Shown: positions 16,825 through 25,144 of the stretch, in pieces
Layout of the letters: each line of letters begins with the position of its first letter
How positions within the stretch are numbered: the first letter of the stretch is position 1
Source: Methanobacteriota archaeon
GTDB taxonomy: Archaea; JAADCQ01; Methanopyri; Methanopyrales; Methanopyraceae
DNA: 64,000 nucleotides
Reading direction: 5' to 3'
Assembly: GCA_027064425.1 (NCBI GenBank)
Contig: JAMOPO010000003.1
Coordinates: 100,607 to 164,606 of the forward strand
Made by a program: the position numbers and the translations under genes
The notes under the pieces: model-generated
What the model saw: the letters and a program-made list of their open reading frames with translations, nothing else
The model's database searches: none
What the model was told of the DNA's origin: nothing

Positions 16825-17773
16825 CGTACGCCCGGTACCCCATCGCGTCGATCAAGGCCGCCGCCGTCTCAGCCCGCGACTCGTCATCGAACAGGCCGAT
16901 CGCGCACCCACCTCCACCGGCTCCAGTCACCTTGGCACCCAGCGCCCCCGCCCGCCGAAGCGCGTGCACGATCTCGTCCAGCTCCCGAGTCGAGACGCCC
17001 AGCGCGGAGAGAAGGCCGTGGTTCACGTCCAGCAGCTCACCGAGCCTCCTCAGGTCTCCGGACTCCAAGGCCCCCTCCACCTTGAGAACCAAGTCACCGA
17101 TGGCCTCCATCACCCGCTCTCCGACCGACCCCACCGAGTCCAGCAGCTCGGCGACCCGGTCGACCATCTCCCCGGTCCTCGACGGCCGGCCCGAGTACGC
17201 GATCACCAGGACCAGGTCCTCCGGGCAGTCCAGTCGCCTGAACTCGCGCCCCGTGATCGAGAGCACGCCACCGTAGGTAACGGTCGTCGGGTCGACCCAG
17301 CTGGCCCTGCCCTGCACGTCCAGCTCAACCCGCCGGACGAGCTCGCGCAGCCGGTCCCGGCTCAGCTCTTCCCCCGAGAGGCTCGCCAGGGCGGCGATGA
17401 CCCCGGCGCTCACCGCGGCCGACGTCCCCAGCCCGCTGGCCGGGGGCGCCTCGCCCCTAATCCTCACCTCCGCCGGCGGGGGCGAGAACTCCTCCGTGCA
17501 CAGCCCGATGGCCGACGCCACGTAGCTGAGCTCCCTGCCCAGCCCCGGGGAGGACACCCGCCGAACGTCTCCGGACGGCGTCACCGTGGCTCGCACCTCT
17601 CCCAGCGCCTGCTCGCCCAGCTCGGTCCGGACCGAAAACGCGTCTCCGTCGGACTCCTCGGCCTCCACCTCCACGTACAGCTCGACCGCGGCCGATATGG
17701 CGGGGTGCCCGTACACCGCCGCGTGCTCTCCCGAGAGGATAACCTTCAATGGAACCCTGACGTGGGCACCCAA
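16790..17773 (-). CDS. mvk: mevalonate kinase
   Basis: This GHMP kinase phosphorylates mevalonate for isoprenoid synthesis, the precursor route of archaeal ether lipids. All three family motifs are present: ILSGEHAAVYG near the N-terminus (substrate side), PPASGLGTSAAVSAG (the ATP-binding glycine/serine loop) and KVTGAGGGGCAIGL near the C-terminus. The start is a TTG at 17773 (protein MGAHVRVPLKV), giving 327 residues, the normal archaeal length. The frame is open far upstream, but that part is a shadow of the divergent gene at 17825. The stop lies inside the end of the convergent radical SAM gene. Confidence 0.92.
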   Translation of the reverse strand: MGAHVRVPLKVILSGEHAAVYGHPAISAAVELYVEVEAEESDGDAFSVRTELGEQALGEVRATVTPSGDVRRVSSPGLGRELSYVASAIGLCTEEFSPPPAEVRIRGEAPPASGLGTSAAVSAGVIAALASLSGEELSRDRLRELVRRVELDVQGRASWVDPTTVTYGGVLSITGREFRRLDCPEDLVLVIAYSGRPSRTGEMVDRVAELLDSVGSVGERVMEAIGDLVLKVEGALESGDLRRLGELLDVNHGLLSALGVSTRELDEIVHALRRAGALGAKVTGAGGGGCAIGLFDDESRAETAAALIDAMGYRAYVTRPSPHGVRT

Positions 17774-17824
17774 CGGGCCCCACCCCTGAGCCCGCCGAGC
17801 GGCCTCGACCCCGGGTGATACGCC

Positions 17825-18655
17825 TTGCGGATCCCCCGAACGCTGGAACCCGTGGTTAGCGACGAGTTCGTCGAGAGCCTCGACGACCTGGTCGCCCGCA
17901 TCAACGAGGCGGAGCTGAGCTCCGGCCTCATCCGGATCACCAAGCGGGTCGAGCGCGACCTGTACGACGCCATCATCCTCGTCCTGAACGGCGCGGTGGC
18001 GCACCTGCAGGTGGAGAACGTGACCTCCAGGGAGCGCTGGGAGGGGGAGGAGGCGCTGGACGTCCTCCGAGAGATCCTGGCGGACATCAGCCCCGAGGAC
18101 CCCGCCGTCCTGGATATTTACCGCGGGCCGGGCCGAGAGGTCGAGTCCTTCGCCCGATACCAGCTGGGCGTGGAGGAGCTCGGCGAGTACGACCTGGCGT
18201 CGGTTATCATGGAGGCCTACGAGGAGGCGGGTGCCGCCGAGGGGGAGGAGAAGGTCGTAGAGTTCAGCGAGGAGGCGGAGGAGAAGCCGGAGGCCGAGGC
18301 CGGCGCTGAGGTCGAGGCTGAGGTTGAGGAGGGGGTCGAGAAGGAGAAGGAGAAGGAGGAGGTCGAGGAGCTGTCCCGAGAGGAGCTGCTCGAGAAGTAC
18401 GGGATTAAGGAGCCCGACGAGTCCTTCGTCGAGTCGGTGCTGGAGGACATGACCGGGCCCTCCGAGGACCTTCACAAGCAGGTCGAGCGGGTGCTGCGAG
18501 GATACGGTATCACCATCTTCCAGCTGTCCGGGGTCGTCCTCGTGGACCCCCGCAGCGAGGAGGACGTCAAGCACATCGAGGAGGCTGTCGAGGACATGAA
18601 GGAGGACCTCGGACTCAACGAGATCTCCGTCCGGATCCGCGGGAAAAACATTTAA
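17825..18655 (+). CDS. acidic protein of unknown function (possibly DUF2226-like)
   Basis: The 276-residue protein has an N-terminal alpha/beta domain (about 1-110, with LIRITKRVERDLYDAII and a predicted beta hairpin). A highly charged linker rich in Glu, Ala and Lys follows (about 130-185). A conserved-looking C-terminal domain (EELLEKYGIKEPDESFVES) ends in strand-helix elements. The layout recalls archaeal DUF2226 proteins, but I am not certain. It starts at a TTG, 51 bases from the divergent mevalonate kinase start. The TATA box of the following tRNA gene lies over its stop codon. Confidence 0.55.
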   Translation: MRIPRTLEPVVSDEFVESLDDLVARINEAELSSGLIRITKRVERDLYDAIILVLNGAVAHLQVENVTSRERWEGEEALDVLREILADISPEDPAVLDIYRGPGREVESFARYQLGVEELGEYDLASVIMEAYEEAGAAEGEEKVVEFSEEAEEKPEAEAGAEVEAEVEEGVEKEKEKEEVEELSREELLEKYGIKEPDESFVESVLEDMTGPSEDLHKQVERVLRGYGITIFQLSGVVLVDPRSEEDVKHIEEAVEDMKEDLGLNEISVRIRGKNI

Positions 18656-18656
18656 C
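18647..18656 (+). promoter_or_regulatory. TATA box of tRNA-Arg
   Basis: AACATTTAAC is an AT-rich island about 31-40 bases upstream of the mature tRNA 5' end. This fits a short leader and a box A at -25 to -30. It overlaps the TAA stop of the preceding gene. Inferred from position. Confidence 0.55.
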
Positions 18657-18686
18657 CGCCCCCGACCGGAGGTGACACGGAGCGTC

Positions 18687-18764
18687 GGGCCGGCAGCTCA
18701 GTCTGGACAGAGCGCGGGCCTTCGGAGCCCGTGGTCCCGGGTTCAAATCCCGGCCGGCCCACCA
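18687..18764 (+). tRNA. trnR: tRNA-Arg (anticodon UCG), CCA encoded, C at position 8
   Basis: The cloverleaf is complete: acceptor GGGCCGG pairs with CCGGCCC, the D stem is GCTC/GAGC, the anticodon stem CGGGC/GCCCG encloses the loop CTTCGGA with anticodon TCG, and the T stem CCGGG/CCCGG has loop TTCAAAT. The discriminator is A, and CCA is encoded at 18762-18764. It reads CGA codons as arginine. Position 8 is C, although nearly all tRNAs carry U8 there for the U8-A14 tertiary pair. Methanopyrus is known to edit C8 to U8 with a dedicated deaminase, and this gene is a candidate substrate. No intron is present. Confidence 0.95.
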
Positions 18765-18771
18765 GCCCGAA

Positions 18772-18792
18772 TCGTTACGAAGTCCGTAACGA
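18772..18792. promoter_or_regulatory. palindrome TCGTTACG-N5-CGTAACGA (site 1 of 4)
   Basis: This perfect inverted repeat has 8-base arms and a 5-base spacer (aagtc). It lies between the 3' end of tRNA-Arg and the small coiled-coil gene. The same arms and spacer recur at 31189-31211, 45028-45046 and 45643-45661, always between genes. It has no T tract, so it does not look like an archaeal terminator. It could be an operator. Confidence 0.6.
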
Positions 18793-18810
18793 ATCTTGGG
18801 GCGTCCCGCG

Positions 18811-19026
18811 TTGGACGAGCTCCGCGACCGGCTACAGGCCGGTCCGTTCGAGGTCGTGGCGGCCAAGCTGGAGGAGGTACTTCAGCGGCTCGACCGACTC
18901 GAGTCCAAGCTCGATGAGCTGCTGGCCCGGGTGGAACGTTTAGAGCGGGAGCTGGGAGAGGAGGCCGGGGAGGGCGATGAGCGTACCGGAGAGCATCGCG
19001 GTGATCGGGCTGGGAGTGGAGGGTAG
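18811..19026 (+). CDS. small coiled-coil protein
   Basis: This 71-residue protein starts at TTG 18811, or possibly at the in-frame TTG at 18796. Residues 15-50 (EVVAAKLEEVLQRLDRLESK and on) show a clear leucine heptad pattern, so a coiled coil is likely. The tail is charged. Its last 50 bases overlap the start of the Mur-ligase-type gene, so the last 17 residues may reflect the other frame. No family is recognised. Similar tiny coiled-coil genes often act as partners of the next gene, but that is only a guess here. Confidence 0.5.
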   Translation: MDELRDRLQAGPFEVVAAKLEEVLQRLDRLESKLDELLARVERLERELGEEAGEGDERTGEHRGDRAGSGG

Positions 19027-20242
19027 GGCCTGCGCCAGGCGACTGGCCGAGTTGGGGATCAGGGTTTACGCCTCCGACCTCAGAACCGACGTGGACACGT
19101 CCGACCTGGAAGAACTCGACAACGTGGAGGTGGACCTGGGGACCCACGATCTGGATAAGATCGCCGAGTGCGAGGCCGTGTACGCGTCCCCGAGCATCCC
19201 CGACGATGCCGAAATCGTTCGGAAAATCCGCGAGCTCGAGGTCCCGTTCCTCGAAGACGCGCTGACGTGGCCCGAAGAGGCCGACTTCATCGTCGTCAGC
19301 GGCACGAACGGCAAGACCACCACGGTTCACATGATCGGGCACCTGCTCGACGCCCTCGGTGTCGACCACCTGCTGGGCGGGAACGCTGGCGGCGGGTTCG
19401 ACGGCTACGCGACACTCTACGTCCGCGCGGAGCTGGAGCGCCCGGACGTGGTCGTATGCGAGGTCTGCGATATGACCCTTGACTACTTCACCACCCGAGC
19501 CCCCGGCTACGACGTGGCCGTGTTCCTGAACTTGGGGAGGGATCACCTCGACTACCACGGGTCGCTGGACCGGTACGCGGAGCGGGCGGCAAGGTTCTGC
19601 GACGAGGCCGAGGTGGCCGTGGTGAAGTGCTCAGGCCGCGAGCGTGACGTGGTGCGCTTGATGTCATCCGACCCCGTCTGCTTCGATCGACTCGATGTGG
19701 AGCCGGAGCTGCGGCTCCGGGGCAGGTTCTACGAGCTGGACGCGAAGGCCGCGATCGCGGCGGTCTCCGAGGTCACCGGGGAGGACCCGGACGAGCTGGC
19801 CGACCTGCTGTCGGACTTCCGGGGCGTGCCGGGCAGGGTGAGGGAGTACAAGGTCGACGGGGGAGCGGTGGTGGTCGGGAAGACGGACAACCTCTCGGCG
19901 CTCCGGGCCGTCGTGCGGGATTACGGACCGCTCGACATCGTGTTCTGGGGCACCCCGAGACCGGGTGAGGACTACCGGATCCGCGGTCTGGGCCGGGTTC
20001 TCAAGGAGGCTGGCGTCGAGGAGGTACTGGTCTTTCCCGGCCTCTCGGAGGAGACCGTCCCGGACGTCCTCCGGGAGCTCGAAGGGTCGGGGTTGGAGGC
20101 CCGTGAGGTTCCCGCGGACGAGGTGGTCGAGCGGGCGCTGGAGGCGGCCAGAGAAGGGGCCCGGGTCGGCATACTAGGGAACGGTCAGCGCCGGATCACC
20201 CGGATGCAGAGGGAGGTGGAGGAGGCGCTGGAAACGCAGTAG
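18977..20242 (+). CDS. Mur ligase family protein (MurD-like)
   Basis: This 421-residue, three-domain ATP-dependent amide ligase has an N-terminal Rossmann domain (IAVIGLGVEGRACARRL, as in MurD), a central ATPase domain with the P-loop SGTNGKTTT at about residues 111-119 and a LNLGRDHLDYH motif with the catalytic His/Asp, and a C-terminal ligase domain. Two known archaeal roles fit: pseudomurein peptide assembly, since Methanopyrus has a pseudomurein wall, or CfbE, the Mur-type ligase that closes the last step to coenzyme F430. I cannot separate them from sequence alone. It overlaps the preceding coiled-coil gene by 50 bases. Confidence 0.82.
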   Translation: MSVPESIAVIGLGVEGRACARRLAELGIRVYASDLRTDVDTSDLEELDNVEVDLGTHDLDKIAECEAVYASPSIPDDAEIVRKIRELEVPFLEDALTWPEEADFIVVSGTNGKTTTVHMIGHLLDALGVDHLLGGNAGGGFDGYATLYVRAELERPDVVVCEVCDMTLDYFTTRAPGYDVAVFLNLGRDHLDYHGSLDRYAERAARFCDEAEVAVVKCSGRERDVVRLMSSDPVCFDRLDVEPELRLRGRFYELDAKAAIAAVSEVTGEDPDELADLLSDFRGVPGRVREYKVDGGAVVVGKTDNLSALRAVVRDYGPLDIVFWGTPRPGEDYRIRGLGRVLKEAGVEEVLVFPGLSEETVPDVLRELEGSGLEAREVPADEVVERALEAAREGARVGILGNGQRRITRMQREVEEALETQ

Positions 20243-20275
20243 CCTTTTGATCGTGCCCGCCCCCTCCCGACGGGG

Positions 20276-21028
20276 GTGCCGGGGGTGGGACGCGTCGAGT
20301 TCATCCGCGTGATGGACGAGGTGCCGGAGTGCGAGGTGCTGATCGAGGGGTACCCGGGCATCGGCATGGTAGGCGTAATCGCCGTGCGGCACATGGTGAT
20401 GGAGTTCGGGGCCGAGCCCGCGTTCGTGATGAAGACGGAGGACATGCCCACGGCCGCGATCGTGCACGACGGGCGCGTGTACCCCTCCGCGGGCCTGTTC
20501 GTGAGCGGTGAGGAGGGTCTCGCGTTCTTTTACTCCGAGCAGGCCGATCTGCGCCCGGGCATTGTCCAGGAGATCTCTGAGTCGGTGGCCGACCTCGCGC
20601 GCGAGGTGGGCGTGGAGACGATCGTATGCTTAGCCGGTATCAGGGCCCCGGAGCCGGAGGATGAGCCCAGCCTGTACTACGCCGCCACCTCGGAGCGGGC
20701 GGCCGAGCCGTTCAAGGACGTCGCGGAGCCGCTGGAGCGGGGCACGATCACCGGGGTCAGCGGTCCGCTGCTGCTCGAGGGGGACCTCCGCGGGCTGGAG
20801 GCCGTCTGCCTCCTCGTGGAGACCCCGGGGACGTACCCTGACCCCCGGGCCGCCTCCAAGGTGGTCGAGGCGCTGAACGAGGGGCTGGGGCTGGACATTG
20901 ATACCTCCAAGCTCGAGGAGGAGGCGGAGCGTATCGCCAAGGCGGTGGAGGAGACCATGGAGAGGATGCGCCGCGAGCGCGTGGAGGAGGAAGAGGAGGA
21001 GGCACCCACCGAGCGGATGTTCGTGTAG
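20276..21028 (+). CDS. PAC2 family protein (proteasome assembly chaperone-like)
   Basis: This 250-residue protein has the PAC2 core: VLIEGYPGIGMVGVIAV near the N-terminus, FVSGEEGLAFFYSEQ in the middle and TIVCLAGI. It belongs to the archaeal relatives of eukaryotic proteasome assembly chaperone 2 (COG2047). Some archaeal members (PbaB type) bind the proteasome. The C-terminal 40 residues are a highly acidic helix (VEEEEEEAPTERMFV), and an exposed C-terminal tail of this kind is compatible with docking to a partner. The start is a GTG at 20276; a GTG at 20285 is equally possible. It is followed after 12 bases by the DUF473 gene. Confidence 0.8.
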   Translation: MPGVGRVEFIRVMDEVPECEVLIEGYPGIGMVGVIAVRHMVMEFGAEPAFVMKTEDMPTAAIVHDGRVYPSAGLFVSGEEGLAFFYSEQADLRPGIVQEISESVADLAREVGVETIVCLAGIRAPEPEDEPSLYYAATSERAAEPFKDVAEPLERGTITGVSGPLLLEGDLRGLEAVCLLVETPGTYPDPRAASKVVEALNEGLGLDIDTSKLEEEAERIAKAVEETMERMRRERVEEEEEEAPTERMFV

Positions 21029-21040
21029 GGTGGGTCGGCC

Positions 21041-21436
21041 TTGAGAATGCCCGCCATCACCGGTGTGAGCCCCCGAGTGCTCGAGCAGCTGGCCGCCGGT
21101 GGCAGCGTGCAGATCCTGATCAGGAGCAGCAACAACCTGGACGCGGTAAGGAAGCTCGAGCCGGGCGACTACGTGTTCGTGACCAGCGTTGGGAAGCGGG
21201 AGATGAAGGAGGGCGTCGAGGGGATCGTGGCCACTGTGAAGTCCATCCGGATCGTCCACGAGCGGCTCGTCTCGGGCGGGCCCGAGGAGGAACACTTCGA
21301 GCGGGAGTTCGAGGCCGCGAGGATCGTGCTAACGAAATCGGGGCTCGGCAGCGTCCGGGAGGTGAAGGACTACGGGCTCGGGAAGCGCACCGAGGTGGAG
21401 GTAGAGCTGAGGTCGACGGTCTCAGAGGCCTACTGA
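21041..21436 (+). CDS. DUF473 family protein
   Basis: This small protein of 131 residues begins (from TTG) MRMPAITGVSPRVLEQLA, the N-terminal signature of the methanogen-specific DUF473 family. It has a strand-rich core (GDYVFVTS, then GVEGIVATVKS) and a charged C-terminal half. No membrane segment and no catalytic motif are visible, and the function is unknown. Its spread among methanogens and its position after a PAC2 gene suggest a housekeeping role in these organisms. An in-frame ATG two codons later is an alternative start. Confidence 0.78.
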   Translation: MRMPAITGVSPRVLEQLAAGGSVQILIRSSNNLDAVRKLEPGDYVFVTSVGKREMKEGVEGIVATVKSIRIVHERLVSGGPEEEHFEREFEAARIVLTKSGLGSVREVKDYGLGKRTEVEVELRSTVSEAY

Positions 21437-21446
21437 GGGGTAGGGG

Positions 21447-22235
21447 ATGATCCGCTGGCTCGCGGCCTTCCTGGCGGCCCTTACGCTGCTGGCCCCTGCC
21501 ATCATCGCCGTGCGCGACGCCGAGCAGGCGGCCGCGTACGCGAACTCGGTACGACAGCGAATGGGCTGGAAACCGCTGCCGCCGGACCTGCTCCCCTACT
21601 GCGACATGCTCGACGTGGTCACGTGCCGGGTCGGCGGCGTCCCCGTCGCCAAGCTCTTCATCTACCCGCCGCTCAGGCCGGTCACGATCCCCCGGGTGGC
21701 GCCGGGAGAGCGCGAAATCGACGTCGTGAGGGACATCGCCCGCTTCGTCTCCGACACCATGACGTACGACGTGTGCTCCGAGCCGTCGCAGTACACCCCG
21801 GACGTGCTCGAGAGGACCGTGGGTCAGCTGCTGCTCACCGGACACTGGCGGGGCGCGTGCGGCACGGCCGCGTACCTGTTCTCGTACCTGTGCAGGTGCT
21901 ACGGCATCCCGACCCGGATCGTTCTGATCGAGCCCTCGGGCGTTCCCACCGTGGTACCCGGCACCCGGGTGGCACCGGCCCGAGTGATGCTTCACGCCCA
22001 GGTTCAGGTGTGGGTGGACGGTCGATGGATCACCGTGGATCCCTCCGTCGGCATCGTGGGCGACTCCGACAAGCCCGTGAAGGGGAGCAGAGTCCGCCCG
22101 GACGGCACCGTGCTCCAGACGCCCGGAGTCCGCCGGTGGATGGTCGAGTCGCAGGGGCCGGTCGTCTTCTGGACGAACCTCACCGCCCTCGCCCGGTACG
22201 TTCTCCGGCTGTCCGAGGGCATCAGTGCTTCTTGA
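21447..22235 (+). CDS. exported or membrane-anchored transglutaminase-like protein
   Basis: This 262-residue protein has an N-terminal hydrophobic segment (MIRWLAAFLAALTLLAPAII), likely a signal peptide or anchor. A transglutaminase-like domain follows. The catalytic Cys is in WRGACGTAAYLFSYLC, the His in MLHAQVQVWVDGRW and the Asp in TVDPSVG, in the correct order Cys-His-Asp with normal spacing. Several other Cys residues could form disulfides outside the cell. Archaeal members are thought to be peptidases or to act on cell-wall peptides; pseudomurein cleavage is a possibility without direct proof. Its stop overlaps the convergent DNA ligase gene by 14 bases. Confidence 0.78.
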   Translation: MIRWLAAFLAALTLLAPAIIAVRDAEQAAAYANSVRQRMGWKPLPPDLLPYCDMLDVVTCRVGGVPVAKLFIYPPLRPVTIPRVAPGEREIDVVRDIARFVSDTMTYDVCSEPSQYTPDVLERTVGQLLLTGHWRGACGTAAYLFSYLCRCYGIPTRIVLIEPSGVPTVVPGTRVAPARVMLHAQVQVWVDGRWITVDPSVGIVGDSDKPVKGSRVRPDGTVLQTPGVRRWMVESQGPVVFWTNLTALARYVLRLSEGISAS

Positions 22236-24051
22236 GGATCTCCTCGTAGATCCTTCGGACCTTCTTGATCGTGTCCGCATCCTCCGGGCCCAGGTCCTCC
22301 CTGACCCGGACCAGCCTCGGGAACCGCAGGGCGAACCCGGACGAGTACTTCGGGCTCTTTTGGATGTCCTCGAACTCGACCTCGAACACGATCTCCGGCT
22401 TGAACCGGACCTCGCGCCCGGACTCCTCGACCACCAGATCCTTCTCCTCGACGAACAGCTTGGTCAGTCGCTCGAGCGTCTCGTCGTCCATTCCCGTCCC
22501 GACCTTACCCACCTCTAGCAGCTTCTCCTTGTTCTCATCCCACACGGCCAGCAGGTACGAGCCGATCAGTCCCTTCCGCTTGCCCTTGCCCCAGATACCA
22601 CCGACGACCACGCAGTCCAGCGTCTCGAGCACCGGCTTGACCTTGAGCATCTTCTTCCCGCGGACGCCCGGCGTGTAGTCCGCGCTCAGGTCCTTCACCA
22701 TCACGCCCTCGTGACCCATCTCCAGCGCCTCGTGGAACATCTCCGCCGCCTCCTTCGGGTCGTCGGTGATGAGCTGGTCCACGAGCATCACTTTGCCCTC
22801 CTGCTCGTTCACGATCTCCTCCAGGCGCCGGCGGCGCTCCTCGAACGGCGCGTCCACCAGGGACTCACCGTCCACGTACAGGCAGTCGAACAGGTACAGC
22901 TCGACCGGGATCTCGCGCCGGACCTCCTCGATGTCGTACTTCCGCTTGATCCGGTGCAGCAGCTCCTGGAACGGTCGCGGCTTGCCGGTCTCCGGGTCGA
23001 TCGCGACCGCCTCTCCCTCCAGGATGAACTCGTCCGCGTCCACGCACTCCTTGACCGCCTCCACGAGGTCCGGCAGCGCGTGCGTCACGTCCTCGATCCG
23101 GCGCGTGTAGACGCGTACTTCCTCACCGTCCGAGTGCACCTGCACCCGGGCGCCGTCCAGCTTGATCTCAACCGCTCCCTTACCGCCCACCTCCGCCAGC
23201 GCCTCCTTCACGTTCCGCGCCGCCTGCGCGAGCATCGGCTTGATCGGCCGCATCGGCTTCAGGTCGATCTGCTTCAGCCCCTCCTCACCCTCCGTCGCCG
23301 CGACCTTGGCCACCAAGCCGATGTCGTTGGAGAGCATGTGCGCCCGCTCGACCAGCTTCTTGCTGACGCCGAACGCCTGAGAGATGGCCTCCTCGACCGT
23401 GTTCTCGCGCACGCCGGTGCGCAGCTCCTCCAGCACCTGCCGGACCAGGTACCGCGCCTCCTTCGGTCGGGCCCGGGCCAGCAGCCCCATCAGCAGCCTC
23501 ATCTTCCGCTTGACCGCTCCCTCCCCCTCCACCTCCGCGACCTTTTCGAACGTCTCTCGCACCTCCTGAACGGTCAGCGGCTGCGAGGAGAATAGCGTGG
23601 ACGTCTTCTTCCTCCTCAACAGCTCCTCGGCCACCGAGCCCAGGTCGCCCAGCTGCTTGAACAGCTCCGTCACCTCGGACTCGGAGGCGCCCGTCGCCTG
23701 CGCGATCGTCTTCTGCATCAGCTTGGTACCGATGCCCAGCTCCCGCGAGTCCCAGCCCGGGAAGACCTGGTTGGCCAGGAAGACGGCCACCGTGTCGAGC
23801 GCGTCCTCAGGGCACTGCCGCAGGAACTGAGCGATGAGCGCGATCTTCGCCTTTCGGGAGCTGATCCGCTCCAGCCGCTCGAACGCCTCCGCCAGCGAGG
23901 AGTAGTACACGTCCCCATCCGTGGTCTTAACCTCCAGGCTGGGCGAGGGCTCACGCTCCCTTCTCTCCTTCTCCTCCTTACCCTTACCCTTGGGAGGAGA
24001 GGTTATGAACGAGTCCAGCCTGCGCGAGCCCGGGGGGCGCGTCCGGGCCAC
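22222..24051 (-). CDS. lig: ATP-dependent DNA ligase
   Basis: This enzyme seals nicks in DNA. The adenylation motif is EIKLDGARV with the nucleophile Lys at residue 297. Further nucleotidyltransferase motifs follow (EFILEGEAVA, LYLFDCLYV, GHEGVMVKD and KMLKVKP), and an OB-fold domain completes the enzyme. The N-terminal DNA-binding helical domain starts near residue 50 (YYSSLAEAFERLE), where most archaeal ligases begin. The extra first 50 residues are basic and disordered-looking, and include RRLDSFITS, which resembles a PCNA-binding box but lacks the Gln. The start is a GTG at 24051. It faces the RIO2 gene with a 74-base divergent gap. Confidence 0.95.
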   Translation of the reverse strand: MARTRPPGSRRLDSFITSPPKGKGKEEKERREREPSPSLEVKTTDGDVYYSSLAEAFERLERISSRKAKIALIAQFLRQCPEDALDTVAVFLANQVFPGWDSRELGIGTKLMQKTIAQATGASESEVTELFKQLGDLGSVAEELLRRKKTSTLFSSQPLTVQEVRETFEKVAEVEGEGAVKRKMRLLMGLLARARPKEARYLVRQVLEELRTGVRENTVEEAISQAFGVSKKLVERAHMLSNDIGLVAKVAATEGEEGLKQIDLKPMRPIKPMLAQAARNVKEALAEVGGKGAVEIKLDGARVQVHSDGEEVRVYTRRIEDVTHALPDLVEAVKECVDADEFILEGEAVAIDPETGKPRPFQELLHRIKRKYDIEEVRREIPVELYLFDCLYVDGESLVDAPFEERRRRLEEIVNEQEGKVMLVDQLITDDPKEAAEMFHEALEMGHEGVMVKDLSADYTPGVRGKKMLKVKPVLETLDCVVVGGIWGKGKRKGLIGSYLLAVWDENKEKLLEVGKVGTGMDDETLERLTKLFVEEKDLVVEESGREVRFKPEIVFEVEFEDIQKSPKYSSGFALRFPRLVRVREDLGPEDADTIKKVRRIYEEILKKH

Positions 24052-24085
24052 GATCCACTCCCCCCGATCACCCGTGTTCGAGCCG

Positions 24086-24093
24086 TAAAAAAC
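24086..24093 (+). promoter_or_regulatory. probable TATA box of the RIO2 gene
   Basis: TAAAAAAC lies about 33-40 bases before the ATG at 24126 in an otherwise GC-rich gap, so transcription would start near 24114. The same A-rich element (TAAAAAG) occurs before the polyferredoxin gene at 25103. Inferred from position and similarity of the two sites. Confidence 0.5.
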
Positions 24094-24125
24094 GCATTCG
24101 CGATCGGTCGGGCGGCACTCGCGCC

Positions 24126-25028
24126 ATGGTGATGGTGGAACGGGTGGTCCAGGCGTTCCCGCAGATGGAGCCGGAGGACTTCAAGGTCCTTCGCGCCCTG
24201 GAGCTCGAGATGCGCCACCACGAGTGGGTCCCGTTCGAGCGCCTGCTCGAGCGGACGGGGTTCGACGAGAAGGAGCTCGGCTACCGGCTCTCCCGGCTGG
24301 ACCGGTGGGACATGATCATCCGAACGCGGCGTGAGACGGTCGGCTACCTCGGTTACCAGCTACGCCCGGAGGGGTACGACGCCCTCGCGCTCCGCGTCCT
24401 GGTGGAGGAGGGCATCATCGAGGGTCTAGGGCCCGAGATCGGCGTGGGCAAGGAGGCGGACGTGTACCTGGGCATCTCGCCCAAGGGCGTCGAGCTGGCG
24501 GTCAAGTTCAACCGGATCGGGCGGACGAGCTACACCAAGATCAAGCGCTACCGGGAGTACGTGAAGGATAAGCGCCACATCTCCTGGCTCTACGTCAACC
24601 GGCTGACCGCCGAGCGGGAGTTCGAGGCGCTCCTGCACCTGTACCCGGAGGGCGTGCCCGTGCCGCGGCCCGTTTACCAGAACCGGCACGTGCTGGTCAT
24701 GACGAAGTTCGATGGAAAGGAGCTGGCGGAGACCCGCGTCGACGACCCGGAGCGGGTCCTCCGGGAGATCCTGGACGCTTACCATCAGGCCCTCGAGGTG
24801 GGAGTAGTCCACGGGGACCTGAGCCAGTTCAACATCGTGGTCGAGAACGACGGCAGCGTGCTCCTGATCGACTGGGCGCACTGGGTGGACCTCAGTCACC
24901 CGTCCGCGTCCGAGCTGATCGAGCGGGACGTCCGAAACGTGTGCGAGTACTTCCGGCGAAAGTACAGAATCTCGGTAGACTACCGGGAGTTCCTGCCGGA
25001 TGAGGAGGTTTACGGGGATCGAGGGTAG
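24126..25028 (+). CDS. rio2: RIO2-type serine/threonine kinase
   Basis: This 300-residue atypical protein kinase, in known homologues, acts in late maturation of the small ribosomal subunit. An N-terminal winged helix (about 1-95) is typical of RIO2. The kinase domain shows IGVGKEADVY (residues 105-114), the ATP-binding Lys in ELAVKF (K127), the catalytic loop HGDLSQFN (229-236) and the metal-binding IDWAHWVDLSHP (Asp249). The usual IDFPQ is replaced by IDWAH, a mild variation. The start is ATG 24126; ATG 24132 is two codons later. The gene is monocistronic by its spacing. Confidence 0.93.
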   Translation: MVMVERVVQAFPQMEPEDFKVLRALELEMRHHEWVPFERLLERTGFDEKELGYRLSRLDRWDMIIRTRRETVGYLGYQLRPEGYDALALRVLVEEGIIEGLGPEIGVGKEADVYLGISPKGVELAVKFNRIGRTSYTKIKRYREYVKDKRHISWLYVNRLTAEREFEALLHLYPEGVPVPRPVYQNRHVLVMTKFDGKELAETRVDDPERVLREILDAYHQALEVGVVHGDLSQFNIVVENDGSVLLIDWAHWVDLSHPSASELIERDVRNVCEYFRRKYRISVDYREFLPDEEVYGDRG

Positions 25029-25102
25029 TCCCCGATGAGAGGGTGGCCCGTTACCGACGGCGGGTTGGCGGATCGGCGACACCTGCGCCCGTCTCGCAAC
25101 CG

Positions 25103-25109
25103 TAAAAAG
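25103..25109 (+). promoter_or_regulatory. probable TATA box of the polyferredoxin gene
   Basis: TAAAAAG, in the context CAACCGTAAAAAGCG, lies 36-42 bases before the ATG at 25145, with transcription expected near 25130. It resembles the element before the RIO2 gene. The rest of the 25029-25144 gap shows no ORF or clear RNA. Confidence 0.5.
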
Positions 25110-25144
25110 CGTCCGCCGGCGAGGGGCTGCCGGGGCGGCCGCGG

